Source: Draconibacterium orientale
GTDB taxonomy: Bacteria > Bacteroidota > Bacteroidia > Bacteroidales > UBA1556
Reading direction: 5' to 3'
Length of the DNA stretch: 7,292 nt
NCBI GenBank assembly: GCA_022736595.1
Contig: DZDC01000113.1
Span: 1 to 7,292, forward strand
Part shown: positions 1 through 7,190 of the stretch, piece by piece
Layout of the letters: the number at the start of each line of letters is the position of its first letter
How positions within the stretch are numbered: the stretch's first letter is position 1
Translations under genes and position numbers: made by a program
Notes under the pieces: generated by a model
Seen by the model: only the letters and a program-made list of their open reading frames with translations
Database searches by the model: none
What the model was told of the DNA's origin: nothing

Positions 1-361
1 AACAATACAACCTCAACCTTAGACGGTCTAAATTGAAAATTGTCATGTACTAAAGGTTTTTTAATTCAGTATTCGCTTTTAGCACCACAATATTGGTTTT
101 CAGAAATGAGGACTTGGTTCTGTAATGCAATGAATTATGTGAAAAAAATCGAAATATTTTAAGTTTTCTAAAAATAATAGAACCTAGTTAAAATAATTTC
201 ACAAGTCAGTGAATTTAAGTTATCTTTGTAATCCATAAAATTATAGATAGTTTTAAGTAAAATTTAGTATTCGTTGAAGCTTAAAATTGAATTTTATTTT
301 GCTTAAGATAATAGATACTTAAACCACATAAATTACTAAATATTAATTAATAAACTTGTAG
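1..361. other. Non-coding region upstream of the secreted-protein gene
   Basis: This stretch is AT-rich and shows no convincing gene. Plus-strand frames from the left edge close quickly: one stops at 34-36, and another reads 16 codons before a stop at 51-53. Either could be the tail of a gene outside the window, but neither is recognisable. A short perfect dyad, TTAGAC-G-GTCTAA, lies at 19-31. A second AT-only dyad, TAAAATT-G-AATTTTA, lies at 282-296 in the presumed leader of the downstream gene. Both are small enough to be chance in such DNA. The supportable functional element is the promoter candidate near 221. Confidence 0.6.
197..228 (+). promoter_or_regulatory. Candidate Bacteroidota-type promoter for the secreted-protein gene
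   Basis: TATCTTTG at 221-228 matches the Bacteroidota primary sigma factor -7 consensus TAnnTTTG exactly. TTTC at 197-200, 20 bases upstream, is one base off the -33 element TTTG. Transcription would start near 235, giving a leader of roughly 125 nt. The -7 match is seen directly; promoter activity is inferred. An eight-base motif with two free positions can occur by chance in AT-rich DNA. Confidence 0.5.
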
Positions 362-3300
362 ATGATGAAAAAATTACTTTCTATTTTTTTAATACTTCTT
401 GCCAGTCAATTCGTATTTGCGCAAGCCATTATTACCCATGGAGCCCCAATGTTTAATGGTGCTACTTCCTCCTCGCGTTCACCCAATGGTACTGCTGCGC
501 ATACCTATTTTAGAGGTGCTTCAATTATTCCAAGCACAGAACTATTAAATGGTATTGCAAGTGGAACCAGCATTAAAAAGTTTGGATTTACGTACAATGT
601 CGGGGCTTCTGTTGCCGTTACCGGCACCTTAAAAGTGTATATGATGAACACCACTGACGCCACTTTCTTACACACTACGATATGGGATTCGGTGGTAGCA
701 CATTCTGTATTAGTCTATAATGGCAGTTTTACGATTCCCGCCTCCACAGGAGTTGCGTCGCAAGATGTAGTACTTAATACCCCATTTTCATACACTGGCA
801 ATGGGATGTACGTTGCCTACGATTGGTATAGCGCTGGTCCCTACGCTTCTGCTGGAGCCATATCACAAAGCAATAACTCCCTTGTTTCCGGTGTAAAGAT
901 GGCTGCCAGTGCGACATCGGCACCCCCCACATTGACTTCAGGAAGCAATTGGCGACCAGTAATGCGATTTGGTTATGATAATCCGTATTCAACGGATGCC
1001 AAGGTAGTTCAAGTTTATACCTATGGTAAAATGCCCGTTCCAACGGGTAATCCTCATCATGTGAAAGCCAGCATTAAAAACCAAGGAGCCGACACGCTTT
1101 TTAGTTTAAAATCTTACCTTAACATTAGTGGAGTCAACAATTTTGTAGATTCTCTTTCTATCGATACCCTTCTACCTGGGGCTGATAAGTTGGTTAGTTT
1201 TGGCAACTTTATGGCTACCAGTTTGGGTTCAAATACCGTTACCGTAAGTGTGCCTAGTGATCAGAATACTTCCAATAATTCAATGACAAAAAATCTGATT
1301 ACCAACAACAATAGTTTTAGCTTTTCGCAAGGCACCACGGCAGATGGCAATGCTGGGTTTAATTCCGCAACCGGAGATTTTGTGGCTAAGTTTACCACTT
1401 CAACTCAACAATCCTTAAATCAAGTTGATGTTAATTTTGCTACGGGAGGCAATCAGTTTAAAATAGGTATTTGGAGCGTTGACTCCGTTGGTAAACCCGA
1501 TACTTTAACCTACCAAACCGCTGCATTAACCTCAACCGCTGGGGTTTATACCGTAATGATAAATCCTCCATTGACTTTACCCGCAGGCTCATTCTTTGTT
1601 GGAGTTAGACAAATAGGTACTACCAATATTGGTTTTCAATACCAAAACGAATCCCCCATACGCACAAATACATTCTTTTATGTAGGGCCATCTGGGGGAA
1701 CTACTTGGGTTGACTTTGCCCCCAACACCCCATTCCGCTTTATGATTGAACCTAAGTTTGCACTTTTAAATGATGTGGGAATCAATGCATTATCTCCAGC
1801 TTCCACTGGTACATTTTTTACTGGTCAAAGTATTAATATTAAGGCTGTTGTAGCTAATTATGGATTTTCAAGTCAATCGAATATTCCAGTAAGTTATAAG
1901 GTTAATGGAGGTTCTACTGTGGGACCCATTACTCTTGCCGGACCTCTTATTACCAATGATACAGCCAGCGTTGTGTTTTCGGGAGCGAATGCTTTTGTGC
2001 CCACTATTGCTGGTACATATACCATTAAAGTTTTTAGCTCACTTGTTGGCGATTTGGCAGCCTCAAACGATACCATGTCAATCACCTATACCGTATTGCC
2101 CTCAGCCATCAGTACTTTTCCATATCATCAAAACTTTGATAGTATAGCTGGTTGGACTACCACTGGCCCCGCAGGTTTTTGGGTATCGGATTCGGCACAT
2201 GCAGCAGTCGGCAATCAAAGTAGTCCAAACCCTGCCATTTTCGCCGCCTTTTATAATAATAATGCCGGCACCAATGCTATATTGAAGTCTCCCGTTTTGA
2301 ATCTTACTGGTTTAACCCACCCTATGCTTCGATTCCATGTCGCTTATCGTTCCTATATTACTGAAAATGATTCGTTGCAAGTTTTAGTTTCAAATGATTA
2401 TGGTAGTACCTATTTGCCTGGAGTTCCACAGCTTTATTTAAAATCAAATAACTCCTCACCTTCACTTGCCACCTTGACTGCCAGTACCACAGAATTTGTT
2501 CCTGATGACTCTACGGATTGGCGACTCGAAACAGTGGATTTAACCCAATTTGCAAGTAGTCAAAGTATTATGATAGCTTTTAAAGGATACAGTCAGTATG
2601 GAAATAATTGCTGGATCGATAATGTAGTAGTAAAAAATGCTACTGCTCCCATTTTAACCACCACTACCAGTTCTAATATTAGCGTGAATGGCTTTACTTC
2701 TGGTGGAAATGTAATAGATAATGGAGGTAGAAATGTTACTGCAAAAGGACTTTGTTGGAGTACTTCGGCCAATCCAACCATTACCAACGACACTTCAATT
2801 AATGGTTTGGGAAATGGGGCTTTTACAGCAAATATTAGTGGACTATTGTATGGAACTACTTACTATGTTCGTGCCTATGCTACCAATAATTTGGGGACTT
2901 CTTATGGCAATGAAATAAGCGTTACCACTTTGAATGCATCCATTGCTGTACTTACCACCAATTCAATGAGCAATATTGATTATACTTCAGCCATTTCTGG
3001 AGGTGATGTGACCAGCAATGGAGGTGATCCAGTTACTTTAAGAGGTTTATGTTGGTCCACTTCTGCCAATCCAACCATTACCAATGATACTACCATCAAC
3101 GGTTCAGGATTGGGTGTTTTTGTGGGTAATCTTTCAGGTTTGACGGCAGGAACTACTTATTATGTGAGGGCTTATGCAATTAATACTGTAGGTGCTGCCT
3201 ATGGTAATGAATTGGTATTTAATACCCTATCTGCTGCTGTACCTATGGTTTCTACCAATGCTATTTCAGGTATTAGCATTCAGTCGGCCATGTCAGGTGG

Positions 3301-3790
3301 AGAGGTAACTTTAGAAAATGGGGCCAGTGTTACCGATCGAGGCGTGTGCTGGAGCACCTCAGCCAACCCTACAATTAGCGACAGTCATACAAGCGATGGT
3401 TCAGGAATGGGCACTTTTGTTAGTAATATTTCGGGTTTAACCCACTCAACATTATACTATCTAAGGGCTTATGCTACCAACGCTACGGGTACTGCTTATG
3501 GTTCCGAATTGAGTTTTACCACCTTAGTTGATGGTATAGATGGTGCTGATAAAACTGCGGCAATTCAAGTTTTTATAGTAAACGATGTGATTTATTTGAA
3601 CTATAAAAATCAGTTCCCAGAAGGCCAAATTCAACTTTCTGATCTAAATGGAAAGGTGATAGACCAATTAGTTTCTGAAGGAAATAGTAATCAATATCGT
3701 TTCCAAACCCATCAGCTTGCTAAGGGTGTCTATTTTATTCGATTCAATCTTAAGGGAATGAATACGATACAAAAGCTTATCATTCAATAG
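362..3790 (+). CDS. Secreted multidomain adhesin-like protein with FN3-like repeats and T9SS sorting domain
   Basis: An exported, probably surface-attached or released protein; its ligand is unknown. Residues 1-20 are a signal peptide (MMKK, hydrophobic core, FVFA then QA) with no lipobox Cys. Then come a beta-rich domain (about 22-205), a CARDB-like domain (211-311), a related beta-sandwich (318-465) and a second CARDB-like domain (470-579). A MAM/jelly-roll-like domain (584-760) ends in GNNCWIDNVVV. Three FN3-like repeats follow (763-1055), each with CWSTSANPTI. The C terminus (about 1066-1142) resembles a type A T9SS sorting domain: LSDLNGKVI, LAKGVYFIRF, final QKLIIQ, though the usual YPNP opening is absent. 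Only four Cys occur (750, 798, 897, 996). No hydrolase or protease motif is visible, so adhesion or matrix binding is inferred. An in-frame TAG directly precedes ATG 362; ATG 365 is also possible. There is no Shine-Dalgarno sequence. Domain names come from reading the sequence, not a search. Confidence 0.9.
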   Translation: MMKKLLSIFLILLASQFVFAQAIITHGAPMFNGATSSSRSPNGTAAHTYFRGASIIPSTELLNGIASGTSIKKFGFTYNVGASVAVTGTLKVYMMNTTDATFLHTTIWDSVVAHSVLVYNGSFTIPASTGVASQDVVLNTPFSYTGNGMYVAYDWYSAGPYASAGAISQSNNSLVSGVKMAASATSAPPTLTSGSNWRPVMRFGYDNPYSTDAKVVQVYTYGKMPVPTGNPHHVKASIKNQGADTLFSLKSYLNISGVNNFVDSLSIDTLLPGADKLVSFGNFMATSLGSNTVTVSVPSDQNTSNNSMTKNLITNNNSFSFSQGTTADGNAGFNSATGDFVAKFTTSTQQSLNQVDVNFATGGNQFKIGIWSVDSVGKPDTLTYQTAALTSTAGVYTVMINPPLTLPAGSFFVGVRQIGTTNIGFQYQNESPIRTNTFFYVGPSGGTTWVDFAPNTPFRFMIEPKFALLNDVGINALSPASTGTFFTGQSINIKAVVANYGFSSQSNIPVSYKVNGGSTVGPITLAGPLITNDTASVVFSGANAFVPTIAGTYTIKVFSSLVGDLAASNDTMSITYTVLPSAISTFPYHQNFDSIAGWTTTGPAGFWVSDSAHAAVGNQSSPNPAIFAAFYNNNAGTNAILKSPVLNLTGLTHPMLRFHVAYRSYITENDSLQVLVSNDYGSTYLPGVPQLYLKSNNSSPSLATLTASTTEFVPDDSTDWRLETVDLTQFASSQSIMIAFKGYSQYGNNCWIDNVVVKNATAPILTTTTSSNISVNGFTSGGNVIDNGGRNVTAKGLCWSTSANPTITNDTSINGLGNGAFTANISGLLYGTTYYVRAYATNNLGTSYGNEISVTTLNASIAVLTTNSMSNIDYTSAISGGDVTSNGGDPVTLRGLCWSTSANPTITNDTTINGSGLGVFVGNLSGLTAGTTYYVRAYAINTVGAAYGNELVFNTLSAAVPMVSTNAISGISIQSAMSGGEVTLENGASVTDRGVCWSTSANPTISDSHTSDGSGMGTFVSNISGLTHSTLYYLRAYATNATGTAYGSELSFTTLVDGIDGADKTAAIQVFIVNDVIYLNYKNQFPEGQIQLSDLNGKVIDQLVSEGNSNQYRFQTHQLAKGVYFIRFNLKGMNTIQKLIIQ
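2648..3526 (+). repeat. Three tandem 99-codon FN3-like repeats within the secreted-protein gene
   Basis: Three consecutive units span residues about 763-857, 862-956 and 960-1055. The conserved Cys of CWSTSANPTI falls at 798, 897 and 996, a period of exactly 99 residues both times. Each unit also carries SGG-(N/D/E)-V, a glycine-rich turn, ISGL or LSGL, a TYYVRAYA-like strand and a closing YG-(N/S)-E plus TL strand. At DNA level units 1 and 2 are closer to each other (AATCCAACCATTACCAA shared) than to unit 3, which uses different codons for the same core. This suggests a later duplication or conversion between the first two. Confidence 0.85.
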
Positions 3791-3810
3791 CATCATATTG
3801 GATTTGAAAC

Positions 3811-3847
3811 AAAATGCAGCTACTTTTAATCAGTAGCTGCATTTTTT
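3811..3847 (+). terminator. Rho-independent terminator of the secreted-protein gene
   Basis: A perfect 14-bp inverted repeat (3811-3824 with 3832-3845) encloses a 7-nt loop. Its core is GCAGCTACT/AGTAGCTGC, and a run of six T (3842-3847) forms the end of the stem and the tail. It starts 20 bases after the stop codon. The left arm begins with AAAA, so the complementary strand also has a short T run and the hairpin may work in both directions between the convergent genes. Confidence 0.88.
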
Positions 3848-3920
3848 ATTGGGTCAAATTTGAATCCTCCAGCTTTATTATACCAATTGTATTTACAATG
3901 GTTAATGCCGATTATACTTG

Positions 3921-3957
3921 AAAATAGTCCAATAAGACAAAGTCGAAATTGGACTAT
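3921..3957 (-). terminator. Candidate terminator of the polymerase gene
   Basis: ATAGTCCAAT (3924-3933) and ATTGGACTAT (3948-3957) form a 10-bp stem. Inside it GAC (3936-3938) and GTC (3942-3944) can pair around AAA. Read on the minus strand, the hairpin begins 19 bases after the polymerase stop codon and is followed by a short T run (complement of 3921-3923, then a C). The stem is fairly AT-rich and the tail short, so it would be a weak terminator. The strong hairpin at 3811-3847 could act as a second stop. Confidence 0.55.
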
Positions 3958-3976
3958 ATTGAAAGTCAGATCGGTA

Positions 3977-6925
3977 TTATTCCTTTTTCAGGGGATTGGC
4001 TTTGAGAGGCATTTTGGCCATTTTATGCACCTCGAGGCTGGTGTATCCAAACTCTTCCACCACCTTCCCGAGGACTAAATAGATGCCATCGCCATGGAAG
4101 GGAAAGGCTTTCACCGATTCGGGAAAATGTACCGTGTCGAACATTTGCCCTTTCGCATCCACAAAGGTGGCGAAGTGCATATAGTCTTTCTTGATGGTTT
4201 TCACGTACTTAATAGTTACCAAATGACCCAACATTCGAAGGGTTTTGCCAAGGTATTGTGGTAAATCGCGTGCAAAAATTTCGCCTCGAAAGGGGGTTTG
4301 CAACAAATCGAAATAGGAACAGCTTAGCGGGAAGCCGATGAGTTCAATTTCGTCGTAGGCATTCACCACAGGGTCGTCGTGGAGTTGAGGAAGGCTGAAG
4401 GTGCGAGAGCGAAGGGGAAACAGCATTTTTTGCTCGTCGCGGGGCAGATGTCGGTTGATGAGGCTGTGGGCTTCCCACATCAGCTCAGCTTTGTTTTTTC
4501 CAAATTGATTCAATGCTCCAGTGCGAATAACCAACAGCAATTGCTCAATGCCCATGGGCACACGACTGATGAGATCGTCGAGGCCTGTGAAAAAGCCATT
4601 TTGTTTACGTTCTCTAACGATGGCTTTAGCGATCTGACGCTCCAGATTCTGCACATGCACCCAGCCCACATAGATTTGCTTACCACGGATATGGGTAAGG
4701 TATTCGCTTTGGTTAATCTCCGGAAGCATCAGCTGAGCTCCCAGCCGTCGAGCTTCGTTGAAGTAAACCCATGAGGTGTAAAAGCCTCCAAAATTATTAA
4801 TCACACCCGTGATAAACTCCAAGGGAAAGTAAGCTTTGAGGTACAAACTCTGGTAGCTTTCCACAGCATAACTGGCGGAGTGGGCTTTGCTGAAGGAATA
4901 GCCTGCAAAGGATTCGATTTGTCGCCATACCTCCCGAGTGAGTTCGTCGGGATAACCCTTTTCTTTACAATTGCTAAAGAACTTATTTACAATGCGGTTA
5001 AGCTCTTCTTTCGAGCGAGTTTTGCCACTCATGGCTCGGCGCAGCACATCCCCATCGGCAAGATCGAGGCCGGCAAAATGGTGACAAACCTTAAGCACAT
5101 CTTCCTGATACACCATTACTCCAAAGGTTTCTTTGAGCTGTTGTTCCATCACAGGGTGCAGGTATTTAAAACCATCGGGTTGGTTGTAGCGTAGGATGTA
5201 TTCGCGCATCATTCCAGAGCGTGCCACCCCAGGTCGTATGATGCTGCTGGCAGCCACCAAGGTGAGGTAGTGGTTGCAGCGTAGCTTGCGAATCAATCCG
5301 CGCATGGCTGGACTTTCGATGTAGAAGCAGCCCAATGTTTCGCCACTTTGCAACAGATGGCGCACCTTTTCATCCTTTTTAAATCGCTCCACCTGCTGGT
5401 AGTCGATGGGCAATCCCTGATTTTCTTTCACCAATCGCACGGTGTCTTTGATGTGGCCGATGCCTCGTTGACTGAGGATATCCAGTTTTTCGAAGCCAAA
5501 ATCTTCAGCCACATACATATCCCATTGGGTAGTAGGAAGTCCTTTGGGAGGAAGGTCAAGGGAGGTGTAATGGGTGATGGGATCTTCGCTTACTAGGATT
5601 CCTCCGGCATGGATGCTACGCATATTGGGAAAATTGGTGAGTAGCGGTGCCACACGATGGATCTGCATGGCCAGGGCGTGTTGGTTGCGGGGCTCATGAG
5701 GATATTTGATAAGGTCGTCGATTTCTTCTTTGGGCAGGCCGTACACTTTGCCCAATTCGCGATAGATTGATTTGCCCACAAAGGTGCTCATGGCACCAAG
5801 AAGGGCCACGTGTTCGCGGCCAAAACGGTCAAAAATGTAATGTTGCACATCGTCGCGCTCAAGCCAGCTATAGTCGATGTCGAAATCGGGAGGAGAGCTG
5901 CGCTTGGGATTGATAAATCGTTCAAAGTACAAATCCAATTCAATGGGGTCCACATTGGTGATTTGCAAGCAATAGGCCACCACACTATTGGCGCCGCTGC
6001 CCCGTCCCACATGGTAGTAGCCCTTGGATATGCTGTATTGGATGATGTCCCAGGTGATGAGAAAGTAGGCTGAGAAATTCATTTGGTCGATGATGGCCAA
6101 TTCCTTATCCACACGAGCTTTGGCTTCGGCATCATATCGGTGGTAACGCCGCAGCATACCTTGGTAAGCTAGGCTTCGCAATTGGTGGCGGTCGCTCTCT
6201 TTGCTGTCGCCATAGCATTGCTTGTTTTTAACGGCTTTAAAATCGAAGTGTAAATGATGCGCTTGCCAGAGCATCTCCACATTTTGGATAAGGAAAGGAG
6301 CGGAGGCAAAAAGTTGTTGCCATTGCTGGGGGTTGGGCATGCGTTCTGAAGCATGGGCCAAGTCGGAGGTTTTGAGTTGGCTTAAAAGGATGTTGCAGTC
6401 GATGGCTCTAAGGTGTTGGTGTACGGTATAGGCCGATGGGTCTTGGTGGGTTACGGGATGCCAGGCCAGCAGTTGGGGATGGACACCGGGCGGAATTTTG
6501 AATAGGAAGCTCAGTTCGTAATAGCGGAGCCCCACATATTCGTCGGCGCGGAGTTGATCCCATGCTGGGCGTGAGGCTAAGCTGTACATCCACACCACCG
6601 ACTCCAACTGAGGAGCGCGGGGAGGCAGGGCTTTTTTCTCCAGATTATGTTCTGTGAGAAAGCGGTTGAGAGCAGCAAAACCTGTGTTGTTGGCTGCTAA
6701 GCCCACATACAAAAAGCGATGCTGGTGGTCACGAAATTCGATGCCTGCCGAAGCTTCAATTTGGTGTTTATTGCAGGCCCGCACAAAATCGATCACCGCA
6801 CTGCTGTTGTTGATATCGCTGATTCCCAACCGCGTGTAGCCAGCCCGAGCTGCGGACTCCACCAATGCTTCAATGGGGAAGGTGCCGTAGCGCAAGCTAA
6901 ACCAGGTATGACAGTTGAAAAGCAT
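3977..6925 (-). CDS. dnaE: DNA polymerase III alpha subunit, short DnaE2-like (error-prone type) form
   Basis: A C-family DNA polymerase. Residues 1 to about 210 are a PHP domain. The catalytic palm follows, with GRGSGANS (307-314) and PPDFDIDY, whose D349 and D351 match E. coli D401 and D403; D482 in KLDIL matches D555. The fingers carry IRPGVARSGM and YQEDVLKVC (about 560-620) with DVLRRAMSGK (626-635). Next come a helix-hairpin-helix region (about 730-820), QKMLF (832-836), which fits the beta-clamp consensus, and an OB fold (about 895-970). At 982 residues it lacks the tau-binding C-terminal region of E. coli DnaE (1160). PHP metal ligands look partly lost (N4 in the first H-x-H; P and T in the later D-x-H). 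These traits fit the DnaE2-like second polymerase used in lesion bypass, alongside a full-length replicative DnaE elsewhere; that role is inferred. An in-frame TAA lies 18 bases before the ATG, fixing the start. No Shine-Dalgarno and no imuA/imuB neighbour are seen. Confidence 0.92.
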   Translation of the reverse strand: MLFNCHTWFSLRYGTFPIEALVESAARAGYTRLGISDINNSSAVIDFVRACNKHQIEASAGIEFRDHQHRFLYVGLAANNTGFAALNRFLTEHNLEKKALPPRAPQLESVVWMYSLASRPAWDQLRADEYVGLRYYELSFLFKIPPGVHPQLLAWHPVTHQDPSAYTVHQHLRAIDCNILLSQLKTSDLAHASERMPNPQQWQQLFASAPFLIQNVEMLWQAHHLHFDFKAVKNKQCYGDSKESDRHQLRSLAYQGMLRRYHRYDAEAKARVDKELAIIDQMNFSAYFLITWDIIQYSISKGYYHVGRGSGANSVVAYCLQITNVDPIELDLYFERFINPKRSSPPDFDIDYSWLERDDVQHYIFDRFGREHVALLGAMSTFVGKSIYRELGKVYGLPKEEIDDLIKYPHEPRNQHALAMQIHRVAPLLTNFPNMRSIHAGGILVSEDPITHYTSLDLPPKGLPTTQWDMYVAEDFGFEKLDILSQRGIGHIKDTVRLVKENQGLPIDYQQVERFKKDEKVRHLLQSGETLGCFYIESPAMRGLIRKLRCNHYLTLVAASSIIRPGVARSGMMREYILRYNQPDGFKYLHPVMEQQLKETFGVMVYQEDVLKVCHHFAGLDLADGDVLRRAMSGKTRSKEELNRIVNKFFSNCKEKGYPDELTREVWRQIESFAGYSFSKAHSASYAVESYQSLYLKAYFPLEFITGVINNFGGFYTSWVYFNEARRLGAQLMLPEINQSEYLTHIRGKQIYVGWVHVQNLERQIAKAIVRERKQNGFFTGLDDLISRVPMGIEQLLLVIRTGALNQFGKNKAELMWEAHSLINRHLPRDEQKMLFPLRSRTFSLPQLHDDPVVNAYDEIELIGFPLSCSYFDLLQTPFRGEIFARDLPQYLGKTLRMLGHLVTIKYVKTIKKDYMHFATFVDAKGQMFDTVHFPESVKAFPFHGDGIYLVLGKVVEEFGYTSLEVHKMAKMPLKANPLKKE

Positions 6926-6969
6926 GTTTGAGGTCTCTATTGATTAATATCTAATCGTATTTGATGCGC

Positions 6970-7003
6970 TAAATATAGACAAGACTTTATAAAAATCTAT
7001 ATT
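6970..7003 (-). promoter_or_regulatory. Weak promoter and candidate operator upstream of the polymerase
   Basis: On the minus strand TATATTTA (6977-6970) differs from TAnnTTTG only in the last base. It would place the transcription start about 38 bases before the ATG, but no TTTG is found at the expected -33 distance. An 8-bp inverted repeat, AATATAGA (6972-6979) and TCTATATT (6996-7003), with 16 bases between, overlaps this element and reaches towards -33, where a repressor could sit. The arms are seen directly; promoter and operator function are inferred, and AT-rich DNA gives such matches by chance. Confidence 0.25.
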
Positions 7004-7121
7004 ATTGTGGAATTGTTGAGAAATTATATTTTAATATCACTATTGACCTACCAAATACAAAAAACTTTTATTTCAAAAGATTCCTCACCACGTTTGCATT
7101 GTCAATCACTATGTTACACAG
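7004..7121. other. Non-coding AT-rich stretch between the polymerase promoter region and the repeats
   Basis: No gene or clear signal is seen here. One plus-strand frame stays open from 7007 to 7219 but ends inside the repeats and has no recognisable protein features. The minus strand has no full TAnnTTTG match in this stretch. The only structure nearby is the repeat cluster that begins at 7122. Confidence 0.5.
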
Positions 7122-7170
7122 AGGAGCAGGTTTTGGTTGGCGGCGGTGCCGCCAACCAAAACCTGCTCCT
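7122..7170. repeat. 49-bp perfect hairpin palindrome
   Basis: A 23-base arm (7122-7144, beginning AGGAGCAGG and ending TTGGCGGC) is followed by GGT (7145-7147) and the exact reverse complement of the arm (7148-7170). Pairing stops sharply at both ends. The element is far richer in GC than the flanking DNA. No T run follows on either side, so it is not a standard terminator. It resembles a REP-like or other small non-autonomous palindromic repeat; which kind cannot be decided from one copy. Confidence 0.85.
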
Positions 7171-7190
7171 ACTAAACTTGAATAAAGCCT

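Noticed and set aside
3..53. C-terminal end of an upstream gene at the left edge
   Set aside because: Only about 16 codons are visible before a stop, with no recognisable motif, so it cannot be told apart from chance.
774..1043. Minus-strand open frame of 89 codons inside the secreted-protein gene
   Set aside because: It is a shadow of the long plus-strand frame, which has a signal peptide and coherent domains.
2648..3526. Possible CRISPR array or DNA-level satellite
   Set aside because: The repetition is at protein level with a 297-base period and diverged codons, inside an open reading frame. There are no short identical repeats with spacers.
3860..4078. Plus-strand open frame of 72 codons in the convergent gap
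   Set aside because: It covers the polymerase terminator hairpin and the end of the polymerase gene, has no recognisable content, and follows directly after the strong terminator at 3811-3847.
4379..5596. Several plus-strand open frames of 82-131 codons opposite the polymerase
   Set aside because: They are antisense to a well-conserved polymerase frame that accounts for the codon structure, and their translations show no recognisable domain.
7122..7170. Rho-independent terminator for a gene beyond the right edge
   Set aside because: The hairpin is strong, but no T run follows it in either direction, and no coding sequence ends beside it within the window.
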